A DNA stretch of 64,000 bases from Paragonimus westermani. Taxonomy: Eukaryota; Platyhelminthes; Trematoda; Plagiorchiida; Troglotrematidae. The DNA lies in contig QNGE01000983.1 of assembly GCA_008508345.1 (NCBI GenBank), forward strand, positions 5,102-69,101. The letters are read 5' to 3'. Under the pieces are notes generated by a model, which saw only the letters and a list, made by a program, of their open reading frames with translations, did not search any database and had not been told where the DNA came from. Positions within the stretch are counted from its first letter, which is position 1. The number at the start of each line of letters is the position of its first letter. The position numbers and the translations under genes are program-made. Below, piece by piece: positions 1-10,340 of this stretch.

Positions 1-1860
1 AAAATCCTACAAATAGCTCACGAGAATAAGAATTTTCTTTTCAAGTATATACGACGCCAGAGAAAAACTAAGCCCTCAGCGCTTTCTCTGCGGCTTCCCG
101 ACGGGGAAACCTCCTCCAACCCCCAAGTGGTTGCCGAGGTGTTCAGAGAATACTACTCAGCAGTCTACAATGTGGATCCGCCAAAGTGACATCTAATTCT
201 TCCGCGGAGACACCTCCAATACCTCCTACTGACAGTTTACTTTTCTGTGTCCAACGTTCAGGACCTCTTGCTTAAGATCACTTCTTATAGTGCCAAACGC
301 GATCCATCCCGGATCCTCAAAGATGCGGCCCTCGGTTTGACGGTGCCTTTCTCTAATCTGTTTAAACAGACACTTCGGACAGGCACTCTTCCGGATGCAT
401 GGAAAGAGGCCACTGTCACACCTATATTCAAAACAGGCATCCGATGGAATTTAATGAAGCAGCTGTTAAAACATACAACCTTTAAGCATTTCTTCTCAAA
501 TAACCTTCCCTCTCCTACTCAGCATGGTTTTCTTCCCGATCGGTCATGCATAATCAAGATGTTAATCTTCATGGAAAGCCTAACGGAGGCCAAAGACGGT
601 GGGCATATCTCGGATGCTATCTTCTTTGACTTTGCAGAGCTTTCAACTGCGTCCCACACGGTCCTCCGGTACATAAGCTGGAAGCCTATGGGATCCAAGG
701 AGAGGTTCTCCGCTGGATAACTTCCTTTTTTGACAACAGGTCTTTCAGAGTAAAAACCTGTTTGGACCTTTCGTCTCCCTTCCCGTTTCTGTGGGATTTC
801 CTCAAGGATCGATACTTCTTCCACTGTTGTTTCTGATACACATCAATGACCTCCCCGAGCTGATCTCGTGCAACGCCCTCATTTGTGCTGGTGACTAAAA
901 CATCTGCAATGCGTGTGAACTCAATGTATTGCAGACTGACCTCGACCATATTAAGTGCTGGTCAGCTGACTAGAGTCTCCGTTAAACGACAGCAAGTGTG
1001 CGTACATGTCGCTCGGAGGAGACTCCAGGAACCTATTCGTGATATACGGTGCATAAAATGTAACAGATATCGTAGAAGTTGACCTCAAAAAATGATTTAG
1101 AAATTTGGCTATCATCCAGTTTATCCTTCTCCTATCACCACCAGTTGGCCGCCAGAAGGGGAGTTGTGACTCATGGGATGATGAAAACTGCCTTCTACCA
1201 CACGGACAACCACGCTTTCCGAACACCTTATGATCTGCATGAGACCATTGCTCGAGTATGCTAATGAAGTCGTTCGCACCCGTTTGAAAAAAGACTTACT
1301 CGCCATTGAACGTGTCCAGCGAGCAGCCACCAAAATGGTAACTGTCTTGCGACGGTTCTCACACGAGTCTCACCTCGAAATCCTCGATCTTCACCCAGTT
1401 GAGCTTCAAGGACTCCTCGGTGACTTAATTCTCACACACCTCCCCTTTAGCATTGGACCCGTGCAGCAGTTCTACATCCTAGTACGTGATGACAGTCGAG
1501 GAGCTCACGACAAGAGGCTCTGTAAGCTTTGACGCCGGACTTTCCCTAACGAACGATTCTTCTCTTATTGAGTTATCAACTACCGTGACGGCCATTCACT
1601 AAGGATTGTTAGGTGCTCTTCTAGGGACCGTCTCAAAGTGTTATTGGGTTCCCTCCTACTCGAGAAACTGTTAGATTAGTAATTTACTTTATTCTGCTGG
1701 ATTATTATTTTACTTTGTTCCTGGTACTTATTGTAACCCCCACGTACGGTGCTACACTGTTTCCGATGGCTGCCATTCAGGTCGGCAGAAACTGTCGGAC
1801 ATCGAAACGAACAAACTGACTGGATCCGGGTAGTTTGGGTTCAGCTTCAAACCGGTAGAC
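1..1860 (+). mobile_element. LINE-B copy 1, decayed non-LTR retrotransposon RT (cut by window edge)
   Basis: This is the reverse transcriptase and C-terminal part of a CR1/Jockey-like LINE ORF2, entered from outside the window. The open piece 247-720 carries family RT words: 'ILKDAALGLTVPFSNLFKQT', 'LPDAWKEATVTPIFKTG', 'QHGFLPDRSC' and 'HISDAIFFDFA'. Frames at 1079-1264 and 1230-1532 give the C-terminal part ('LLEYANEVVRTRLKKDLLAI', 'ERVQRAATKMV'). The frame changes several times and part of the RT thumb is missing, so it cannot make a protein. Bases 1-190 match 3,650-3,830 of copy 2, and 1,745-1,860 match its tail at 6,620-6,740, which fixes family and 3' extent. The catalytic FADD box is not readable. 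Family naming is by resemblance; A, B, C and D are local labels. Confidence 0.85.
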
Positions 1861-2449
1861 AATTCGCTGAAAACGCTGAAATCGCTGAAACTACAGCGGC
1901 GAAACCGGACAAATTTTTACTGATGTGCAGGCCAGAAAATTTCCTCGATATAGATTATTTGCGCAGTACGCCGGTTTGCAAACACTGTAAACCGCTTTTA
2001 TAATGAGTGTTATCGCAAAAACGTAAAATACTACAAGGGGGTAGGCTGAAGCAGCCTCAGTTTCTGAATCTCCTGCAGCCCATATATAGCCTAGTCGCGA
2101 GGGCAGTAGCCCAAGTTTCTCAGGATGGCATAATTATTCTTCTGATACCAAATGGACAACTTTTCTAAAATGCGATCATGGGAAAACTGATGCCGTCGCC
2201 TTATAACCCGATGAATCTGCTAGGATCACTCGCTGAATATAAAAAGATTATACCTGGCTCATTCCAGTTGCACTTCGCTCAGCTGGATCGAGGTAATTAC
2301 TTTATAAGTTTTCTTTTACTCTAAACTTCCGCCCCAATTTCCGAGAGTACGAAACCACAAATTGCCCCCAAATTCAGAAAGTGAAAGCGGTCTGTAGGCC
2401 GTCCACCCTGGACCAGCAGAAGCGGGCAAAGCGTCCAACTGGGCGCTCA
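1861..2449. other. No recognisable gene
   Basis: About 590 bases between two LINE-B copies. I see only short chance frames and no promoter, RNA gene or clear repeat. The last 100 bases may belong to the 5' part of LINE-B copy 2. Confidence 0.5.
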
Positions 2450-4321
2450 CGTACACTCAGACTGTGATTAAACGGCCACTATCCTCAACAAGGGCTGACC
2501 AAACTACACCGCTGGCTACGCACTCCTCCTCGATACTGGCCCTTCTCCCTCGAGGTCTTCCTGGTGTTCTCATGTCTCTTCTTCGCACCCAACCAAACGA
2601 GGAAGTGGTCTTCACGTGTAAGTACATCGACTGTTTGAGTCTTCTGAACAAACTACCGGAAATCAGACAATTGGCCAACAGCACTGGCCCTCATTTTCGT
2701 GCTCTCACATGGACCTGGCACCCAGCAGAACTCTATGCTAATAAACCGCATGCTCTTGGATAATCTGTACCGAACGGACTCCTCCGGTGGACGCATGTAA
2801 AGCTGTGCCGTCTTTCTCAGCCAGAAGCTCCCAGTGCCAGCTGTTGCAGTGGAAGTTACATCCCTGGAGAAATGCGACAAACTATGCTTCAAATCTCCGC
2901 TTCGTAGGCGTGATAAGCTCCCTTCCGGTGTTTTGCATCGCTCGCCGTCGTGCAGCGTATCCGACGATGAGGTCGTTCTTGCCACCCCAAACCGTCCCTC
3001 GTCTAGGCAACTGTTTTTTCATTTTCTTATCGTGGATATCTTCAACGCACCTAAACTAAACTGGGCAGCTGCTTCTCATGAGACATTACTAAGGATTTCT
3101 GAAATTCTTGACAGCGTTGATCCATGAAAAGTCTTGGACACAAAATGTGGAACCAACTACAAGACAGATATCTCTCGCCTGATATGGTCATCATGAATGA
3201 AGCCTACCTCGTAAATAAACTGGTCATCGAACTACCGCCGCAACGTGGTGACCACTTGTTGTTAGCTTCCAGGTCTACCTGTTACTGGTCCCAAAACTTT
3301 GTACTACGACTCCAACCGGCGTTTCCAATAAAGCAGAATTTAATGCACTAAGTATGTCCTAAATTTCACTCAAACTCGTGTCTGACTCAGTGAATTCCTA
3401 CTACCTTTCTTTTAAAGAATCCATTCTCGAAGCTGATGATACATTTGTCCCTCGTAAACTATGGAACTCCTCCTGTCTCGTGCAACGTTTCCGCGAAACA
3501 TGCTTTGCCTTCTTGATCTACGTTCTACTTTGTTCTCTAAGCAGAAACTGTTGGGTACGCCAAAGGATCTAAAAGCCTTCCGCTCTGCACGTAATAAGTG
3601 CGGAGGGAGTTTTTCAGCACACCCAATGGGTACAAACAAAACTCCCACTGGTAGCCGGCGAGAATAAGAATTTTCTTTTCAAATACATATGCCGCCTGAG
3701 AGAAACAAAGTCCTTGAAACTGACTCTGCAACTTCCTGACACAGAAACCTCCTCCAACCCTTAAATGGTTGTTGAGGTTTTCAGAGGGTAGTGCACAGAG
3801 GTCTACAATGTAGTTCTGCCAAACCGTCACGCGATTCTCCCGTGCTCACACTTCAAATACCGGCTCACGTTGGCTGCTTTCTGTGCTTGACGTCCAGGAC
3901 CCCCTGTTTGAAATCATTCCTAATAATGTTATGCGCCCGAATGTGATCTACCCCCAGATCCTTAAAGAAGCGGCCCTTGGTTTTGCGGTGCCTCTCTATA
4001 ATCTGTTGAAACAGACACTTCTGGTCGGCATCCTTCCAGAGGCATGGAAAGAGACCACTGTTGCACCCGTATTCAAGGCAGAAGATCGCCAATCTCCTGC
4101 TGATTATCAGCTGCTCAGCCTTGAAAGCATCACATGCATGAAAAGGCAGCGTCTGTTCAAACGTCCCATTCCGAAGCAATTTTTCTGGAATAACCCTTTA
4201 TCTTTTAATCAGCACGCCTACCTTCCTGGTCGGTCACGCACAACCCACGTGTAAATCTCTATCGGTAGTCCAGCAGAAACCAGAGACCAAGATCAAATGT
4301 CGGATGCCATCTTCTCTGACT

Positions 4322-4495
4322 ATGACCAGAAAGGTTATAACGTGAAAACTGATGGGTGAAAGCATTTCCAGGCTCTTCATTATCAAATTTACAATAACAT
4401 GAAACGGTTTTTTATATCGGATAATTGGGTGGTGGATGGAATGAAAAGTCGATCGGTGGATTAGGGAAAGTCAATAATTTCAAGGCTGGGTCAAG
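4322..4495 (+). repeat. PLE-1 inverted terminal segment, left copy
   Basis: On the plus strand this matches the 5' end of PLE-1 read on the minus strand. Shared words include 'TCAAATTTACAATAAC' against 'CAAATTTACGATAACC', and 'GGGTGGTGGATGG' in both, followed by 'GTCGATC' words. The element therefore has related sequence in inverted orientation at both ends, as reported for some Penelope insertions where part of a neighbouring copy is joined on backwards. Confidence 0.65.
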
Positions 4496-5389
4496 CTCAC
4501 GGACAAGTCTTCCTGAGTACACGGGGCCGGATTCACACCACTGGTTGCGATAGCACCACTAAACCAAAAGAATCTTGGAGTGGGGTGGCGTACTAAGGAT
4601 CTGAGTGCACAAACCGGGTCGATGGCTTGACCAGTGGTCAGGACGTGTCCTGCGACTGCGGACACCGGTTGCCTGCGTGTTTCAACGACATCGCCGTACC
4701 TCGGTAGCGGATTTCTGCACCCATTCGGGCAAGTTTTCCTTCACTATGGTGATCAAACACCTTTCGGTTGTGTCTATGTAACTTGCTGTGCATTTACATG
4801 TAAAGTGGTGGATACAATGTGAGATGGCATCAACGGGCAGTTTCTGGGTTCGAGCTGATATACAAACTTCGGTTGCGTTGAACGCCCGGTTAATCGAACC
4901 TGTAAAAAATAACTCTACGTGAAACTTCTCCACAATCACGGTGACTACCCGTTGGAAAGGCGGTTTCGGTGCACTATCTCTCTCTATGAAACTCTGAGGA
5001 TAGCCATTCCATTGTAGTGCGGAGGTGATAAACTATTTCCTCCACCACACTGTCCTGTGTGTAGATTCGTCTTATGCGTATGAATACTGTACTTGCTAGT
5101 AAGCGTATGTGATGGCCCGGTGTGAAAATACTAAAATTCAGGTACTGACCGGACCACGTGGATTTCATACAGACAGTTCTTTTGGTAGGGCCATCTTCCC
5201 GACGACTTATGAGTGTCTCGAAACGGCAAACAGTCTTCGGTCATAAATTCACACGTCACTTTCAGGTTGGAATGAAAACTGTTCACACGCTGTACTAGGT
5301 TATCTACTGCCTGTTTGAACTGATTGAATACTAGCGTTTCTTTGGCGCAGAATTGGTTGTATGACAGGCTTGTTTTGCCTATGGCTAAC

Positions 5390-5577
5390 ACCTGCCCAAT
5401 CCCTAACATGACCTTGCCTTGAATTTACATACCTTTCTTATCTACTGATCGACTGTTCGTCCCATCCACCACCCAGTTGTTGTGTATGAAGGGTCGTTTT
5501 AGGTTATCGTAAATTTGTTGATAAAGAACCAGTAGAAATTCTTGCATCTATCAGTTCTCGTGTTTTAACTGTTTGAT
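5390..5577 (-). repeat. PLE-1 inverted terminal segment, right copy
   Basis: Partner of the inverted segment at 4,322-4,495. It forms the 5' leader of PLE-1 on the minus strand, directly ahead of the truncated RT frame. Similarity is imperfect but runs over roughly 150 bases. Confidence 0.65.
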
Positions 5578-6760
5578 TGACTTCGCCTAATTCCTTGACC
5601 GTTTCATACACGGTCCTCCTGCACACGAACTAGCACCTTATTGGATCCTAGTATGGTCCGTCCACTGGATTACTTACTTTCTCGTTAACAGAAAATTAAT
5701 TACAAAACTCGTTCGGGCCTCTATCCATTCTCTCCCACTTACGCTAGATTCCCCCCAGAATGCCTACTCGGTCCGTTGTTGTTTCTGATATATGTATCAT
5801 TGACCTTCTCGACCTTGCTTTCAGTAACGCGCTTTTTCATGGGCCTGTACTGGCACTGCATTGCAGACTGACTTTTCCCGTATTAAGTACCGGTCGAACG
5901 ACTTAAACCCCCTTTGAACGACAGCAGTTCTATACATGTTGTTCGGAGGGGACGCTGGAGACCTCTTCATGACATATAATGCACAAGATGTGGAAGGGAA
6001 CGTGGGTTAACCTTGAAAATCACCCAAAGATTTGGCAGTCATCTGACTTTCTTCACTATAAGATGGCCGCCAAAAGGGAGTTCGGGGCCCTTAGGATGAT
6101 AAAAATAGTGTTTCCTCTCACAGAGGAACACGCTTTTCGATCACTTCACGCGGTTTACATTGAGTCACTGCTTGAGTTTACTAATGAAGTCGTAGACGTC
6201 GGCTTCAAATGAAGCATACTCGCTTTTAGACATGGCCAACTGATAACCATCAAACTGGTCACTGGTTTGCTGGATTTCTTCAAAGAGTCTCATCTCTGAA
6301 TTCCTGACCCTCATCCGCTTAAGTTTCAAAGGCTCTTTGGTGACTTAATTTGTGCACACTTTTCCTCAACGCAGGAGGTGTGCATCAATTGTTCACCCGA
6401 GCAGCTGATAACAGTTGAAGGGGTCATGACAAAAACCTCCACCAGCTTTGAACTTGGACCTCCCTCAGGCAACAGCACTCCTCTCACATGGTTATCAATA
6501 ACTGGGGCGACAGTTTATTGCAAGTTGTTCGACGCCGCAAATCGCTTCCCACTTAAATAAGACGTTGTTAGATCATCACTTTGCACTGCTCTCTGTACCC
6601 TGTGTGACCCCTAAGGGGACAGCATCATACCCTGCTTTAGATGACTGCTATTCATGCCAGTAGGGATCTGCCCGATTTTGAAAGAGATAAGTTAACTGGG
6701 CCCGGGTGATTTAGGCTTCCAGTCTCGAACTCGTGCACAAATCGATGAAGTTACCAAATC

Positions 6761-7090
6761 GCTCGGCCCTTAGGAGAAAATTAACTAGCATAAACTCCAT
6801 CGGTATCCATATCTTCTCAAGCTATCCTAAGCCGCTCCAGCAACAGTCGCATTTTTTGGAACATGACGTGACATACGCCATTGCGACCAAAGGTCAACCG
6901 TTGAACAAAGCGGAATCCGGCCGCATTCCTTAGCTTGTTATTGTCCGTCCATTCAGGGATGCGTTGCCTTCTTCCCGTACTTGATCTCCAAGAAGATCTC
7001 AGAAAATTGCAGAGCACCCGGCAATTCCCGAGCCCACAACGATGCTACAGCATCATATCTTAACCCCATTCTCTACAGTATGACTGTCTC
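6761..7090. other. No recognisable gene
   Basis: Short spacer between the LINE-B tail and the palindrome. Only short overlapping frames without family features are present. Confidence 0.5.
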
Positions 7091-7124
7091 TGGTATTGAT
7101 ATGTTCGCCGAGCTTGGCATATAG

Positions 7125-7172
7125 GTTGCAAACGTTCCATCACCAAGCGAGGTGACATCATCAGTGCGTGAG
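7125..7172 (-). ncRNA. Penelope-type hammerhead-like motif (minus arm, mutated core)
   Basis: Mirror image of the plus-arm motif. CTGATGA reads on the minus strand at 7164-7158, and the same stem II and loop follow. The GAAA box has become GGAA (7138-7135), a change at an invariant core position. This arm is therefore probably inactive even if the plus arm works. Confidence 0.55.
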
Positions 7173-7204
7173 TGTTTCAGCGTATTTTTTTATACGCCGG
7201 AACA

Positions 7205-7252
7205 CTCACGCACTGATGATGTCACCTCGCTTGGTGATGAAACGTTTGCAAC
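7205..7252 (+). ncRNA. Penelope-type hammerhead ribozyme-like motif (plus arm)
   Basis: Core box CTGATGA is at 7213-7219. Stem II pairs TCACC (7222-7226) with GGTGA (7233-7237) around loop TCGCTT, and G7221 can wobble with T7238. GAAA is at 7239-7242. A very short self-complementary stem III (ACGT) follows, then stem I strands GCA (7210-7212) and TGC. This is the minimal type I layout described for Penelope-like elements. An extra T (7220) sits between the core box and stem II, in both arms, so it is probably a family feature, but it could reduce activity. Cleavage is not demonstrable from sequence. Confidence 0.6.
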
Positions 7253-7564
7253 CTAAATACCAAGCTCGGCGAACATATTAATACCAAAATAATCAACCCG
7301 AGCTACAAACAACACCACCACTAATCCCAACCATCAGAATCACTGTCCATTGATCTACACTCCCTAAACTCTAAGCGCGTCCTTTTCCCAGATGCACCTG
7401 GTCCGTGCGTACTGCCAAATTCCACGTCAAGGAAGAAAAAGTTCCAGAGACTAACATTACAATTCCATTCGGCTTGCACTAGGTTCCTTAGATGTGTTTC
7501 AGCCTTTAGAATGCAGATCAAATAAGCCAACGTCCTATAGGTCAAGTTTTACGTTATCCGTACT

Positions 7565-8328
7565 TTGTCAGTGTTGATCCTAACAAAATTTTATCCTCAA
7601 CCTTATCTTCCGACGGACATCGAGCACATTCTGCTGTTGTGCTGGAGCGCTCCGTTGAGTGCGGAACCTTCATCAATCTCGCGAAATGTGTTTCTGGCGT
7701 TCACTCTCTTGAATTTCTTGGAATTTTTATGGAAGCAGGTAGCACCAAGCCTCTGGAAACCAGGGTGCAGACGCTGCAGAAGTATATCATTCCCAGCGGT
7801 GAAAAAGTTATCACTGCCAAACTGGGACTCCATGAATTTTTTTGATACATTCCATTTTTCATATTAAAACGGTTCGATTACACTTGATGGAATGTTGGTG
7901 CGTTGCTCGATATTTGGGGCTAAAATTTTCGGGAACATTTAAAAATAAGGGTCAGCGCCAAAATGACCGATTTTTCTTCAGAGTGACTCTCAAGCCCAAT
8001 AGGTGCGGAAGCCATACTTGTCGTTGTTTTAAGCCTCGAGGAGCTAAAAGCGTTCCAGTGTCCAAAAACAACACTGTGACTTAACGACCCCCGCTATTTT
8101 GAGCCCCGGACATACTGCTTGCCCGATACTTTGAAGGATGAGTGCGACTACACCAACGGTGGGGCGTTTCAGCAGTTTGTCGGTGGCGAATCACGATCGG
8201 TTTCATTTTATTCCCCGAGGTTATCACTCGCGCAATTCGATTGTGGCACCTTTAGTCATGAGCTACTGGTCATCTATCCCCTTATCAGACAGCAGCATCG
8301 AAAACATAAAGTTTTCAGTAACGTTCTA
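7565..8328 (+). mobile_element. Gypsy-type RT/RNase H fragment, interrupted by LINE-A2
   Basis: Translated pieces resemble the end of a Gypsy RT: 'INLAKCVSGVHSLEFLGIFM' at about 7,660-7,730 is the 'NPAKC..G...LEFLGH' region, and 'VQTLQKYIIPSGEKVITAKL' follows. At 8,160-8,330 'VSFYSPRLSLAQFDCGTFSH' and 'ELLVIYPLIRQ' match the RNase H segment that normally leads to a TDHKPL motif. The sequence stops at 'VLTD', where a LINE-A copy begins. Frames shift between pieces. It is too short to assign to one of the other Gypsy families here. Confidence 0.7.
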
Positions 8329-10075
8329 ACTGATGTTCGAATTGTTCGTTCACAGTTAACTACTTTTGAGCCTTTAATCCATACTGGACCAGATGGTATC
8401 CCACCAATGGTCGTAAAGCAAGCAGGTGAGAATATACCCATCCTCTTATTCAATTTGTTCAACCTATCGCTTTTAACTAGCACTTCCTGTCCTCAGTGGA
8501 AAACCTCAATCAAGGGTGGTCCAAGGCGGGACGTTAGTAACCATCGTCCCATCAACCACGCGTCAGTCTGCTCGAGAATACTTGAAAGGATAATAAGGGT
8601 GCACATATTCGAGTTCTTAACGAGACCAAATCTTGTGAACCTTTCACAGCACGGTTTCCTTAGTGAACGCTCTTGTATGACATATCAGCTGGGATTTTTA
8701 AACCATATATCGACGTCCTTCGACGAAGAAATTGCGGTGCTCATCATACTCTTAGACATGCAAAAGGCTTTTGATCACGTGCTTCATAAGCGTCTCTTGA
8801 TCAAAATAGCATCTTCCAACTTACAAGATCCCTTGTATAGCTGGCTGTCGTCATACCTTGAAGGTCGCACTCAAACAGTCAAAATAGGAGGGCAACGCTC
8901 AACGCTAAAACCAGTGACTAATGGGGTAGTCCAAGGAAGCGTACTGTGTCCGTTGTTTTTCTTAATGTACATAAATGATTTATGCGACTTTATTACACAT
9001 TACAAGCCCTTTCTGTTTGCTGACGATACCGAAAGCATTTACACATTCTGCCAGGACAATAATATCAATTTCTGTCTACAAAATATACTACATGACCTAA
9101 CATCGTTGCAGTTGTGGTGCAGAACATGGCTGATGTCGTTCTCAGCGAACAAATCAAACACCATCACTCATGGTTGTAAACTACTCCATGGATACATCTC
9201 ACTAAATGGTTGTAATATTGATACAGCCACTTCCGTCAGAGATCTAGGAAAAAGGTAATCAAGCTCCCTTAATTTCTCCCAACAAGTATGCTTCCAGATA
9301 GCACAAACGAAAAGAACAATGGGCTGTATCAAAAAGTTCTTCAGTCTACCAGCTGCCAAGCTGATGCTTTGCAAAATGTGTGCTCCGCCTCAGCTAGAGT
9401 ATTGCACTCTCATTTACCGCTATCTACGCAAGTCTGATATGATTGTTTTAGAAAACCTTCAGCGACCGTTCGCCAGAAGATTATTAGGATACTCTGTTTC
9501 GATTACCTACAGAAGACGCTGTGAAAAAAATGTTTTTGATCCACCTTGGTTGCGTTGACTTGAGCTGAACCTAACGTTGCTGTATAAACTCACACATTCG
9601 GATGTGATTACCACAGCGTTCAACGTCTACTTATAAAACAGCTCTCCACATAGTCTGAGAAATAAGGGTTCCACCTCGCCAACCCTGATATCCCGGAAAA
9701 ATATACGTGCAGACTTCTTCCTTACAAAGTGCTTCTACATTTGGAATAAACTTCCAACTGAAGTCAGAGCCAGTTACAACATTCAGCGCTTTAAAAATGT
9801 TTGAACAGCTATCTTACGTTCACAAACACAGTGTATCTTCAAACTCTCTATATCACCCGATGGCCTTTTTGAATGTGGTCCGCAGTCGGATGCGTATTAC
9901 GTAGATAACCACCAGCTGTCTAACGCCCCTCGAAAACAGCCTGCTTGAAACGGTTTGTTGTATGACTTACTCACACGATCATTTAGCATTTGGTCCACTG
10001 CGCGCTCAACAAACCGTTTGTAACTCAACAATATTTTAATAACAAGTGTTTATTAATGTATATGCATTGATTTTA
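8329..10075 (+). mobile_element. LINE-A copy 2, 5'-truncated CR1-like RT, diverged subfamily
   Basis: Starts abruptly in the RT at the counterpart of LINE-A1 position about 34,035 and runs through the palm: 'TGPDGIPPMVVKQAGENIP', 'QHGFLSERSCMTYQLGF', 'VLIILLDMQKAFDHV', 'GVVQGSVLCPLFFLMYINDL' and 'FLFADDTES' (FADD catalytic box intact near 9,015). The frame breaks at about 9,258 and continues at 9,319-9,558 ('PQLEYCTLIYRYLRKSD'), then a degraded C-terminus near 9,700-9,800 ('FYIWNKLP'). It lacks the endonuclease, has deletions in the fingers and a 3' tail unlike LINE-A1. It sits inside a Gypsy RNase H fragment. Confidence 0.85.
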
Positions 10076-10089
10076 GATGTTAGGAAAAT

Positions 10090-10340
10090 TTGATGTTGAA
10101 CAGGACGGCCTGGAGGAATACGGTTTGGGCGGGCGCCCGAGCGTTCAAAGAGCAGCCATTGCGCGGCCGCGGGCGGAAGCGTGCGGTACGCAAAGGAACC
10201 ATCGGTGCCATAGGTCGCGGTTACGTGACTATATGGCGTTGCGATGTGTGCGGCCGCGAATGCGTTGGCCGTTTGGGGTTAGTAGGTCACCAACGTAATC
10301 ATAGTACACCGTCGGCGAAGAGGCGGCGACTGCATTAGGT
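10090..10340 (+). mobile_element. LINE tail fragment with C-terminal C2H2 zinc finger
   Basis: An open frame of about 80 codons: 'RTAWRNTVWAGARAFKE', then a basic stretch, then 'CDVCGRECVGRLGLVGHQRN' ending in H, a C-x2-C-x12-H-x3-H zinc finger. A 'DR..WR..V..GA..FE..R' segment followed by one C2H2 finger is the usual C-terminus of a group of flatworm LINEs, including the type seen here as LINE-C/D. It stops at about 10,338. The rest of the element is absent, so this is a detached 3' remnant. A host zinc-finger exon is less likely because of the WR segment. Confidence 0.6.

Larger units (their letters stand above)
4322..5577 (-). mobile_element. Penelope-like element 1 (PLE-1), 5'-truncated, inside LINE-B
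   Basis: Read on the minus strand, this encodes the end of a Penelope RT and the GIY-YIG endonuclease. 5,131-5,409 gives 'VDNLVQRVNSFHSNLKVTCE' followed by 'CLPFRDT', the usual segment after the RT core. 4,974-5,168 gives 'KSTWSGQYLNFSIF' and 'RIRRIYT', the RT to GIY-YIG linker. 4,682-4,939 gives 'CKCTASYIDTTERCL', a GIY-YIG motif with Y-I and an altered second half, then 'VKENLPEWV'. 4,480-4,665 gives 'SAVAGHVLTTGQAID', the domain end. Frames are broken. The direct repeat TGACT at 4,317-4,321 and 5,578-5,582 looks like a target duplication. Both ends carry inverted copies of one sequence of about 170 bp (separate entries). Confidence 0.85.
2450..6760 (+). mobile_element. LINE-B copy 2, decayed endonuclease-RT element split by a Penelope insert
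   Basis: A longer copy of the same LINE. The endonuclease runs about 2,600-3,360: 'CLSLLNKLPEIRQLANS' starts it, a degenerate GDFN-type segment ('IFNAPKLNWAAAS') lies near 3,040, and 'RGDHLLL' near 3,250 replaces the usual SDH catalytic motif. The RT fingers are at 3,883-4,254 ('ILKEAALGFAVPLYNLLKQT', 'LPEAWKETTVAPVFKAED'). After the Penelope insert (4,322-5,577) the RT resumes at about 5,578, with thumb and C-terminal parts at 5,979-6,212 ('SLLEFTNEVVDVGFK') and a tail to about 6,760 matching copy 1. Stops and frameshifts throughout make it a dead copy. The frame on either side of the insert belongs to the same RT motif (DFA...DR), which supports a clean insertion. Confidence 0.85.
7091..7286. 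repeat. 196-bp palindrome (foldback) carrying two inverted Penelope-type hammerhead cores
   Basis: The arms 7091-7183 and 7194-7286 are near-perfect reverse complements (a few mismatches) around a T-rich centre of only a few bases ('GTATTTTTTTATAC'). Each arm contains, in opposite orientation, a sequence with hammerhead core boxes (separate entries). The arm words GTTCGCCGAGCTTGG and AGGTTGCAAACGTT occur in both arms. As RNA it would fold into one long hairpin. As DNA it resembles two Penelope pseudo-LTR ends joined head to head. No coding frame is associated with it. Confidence 0.9.
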
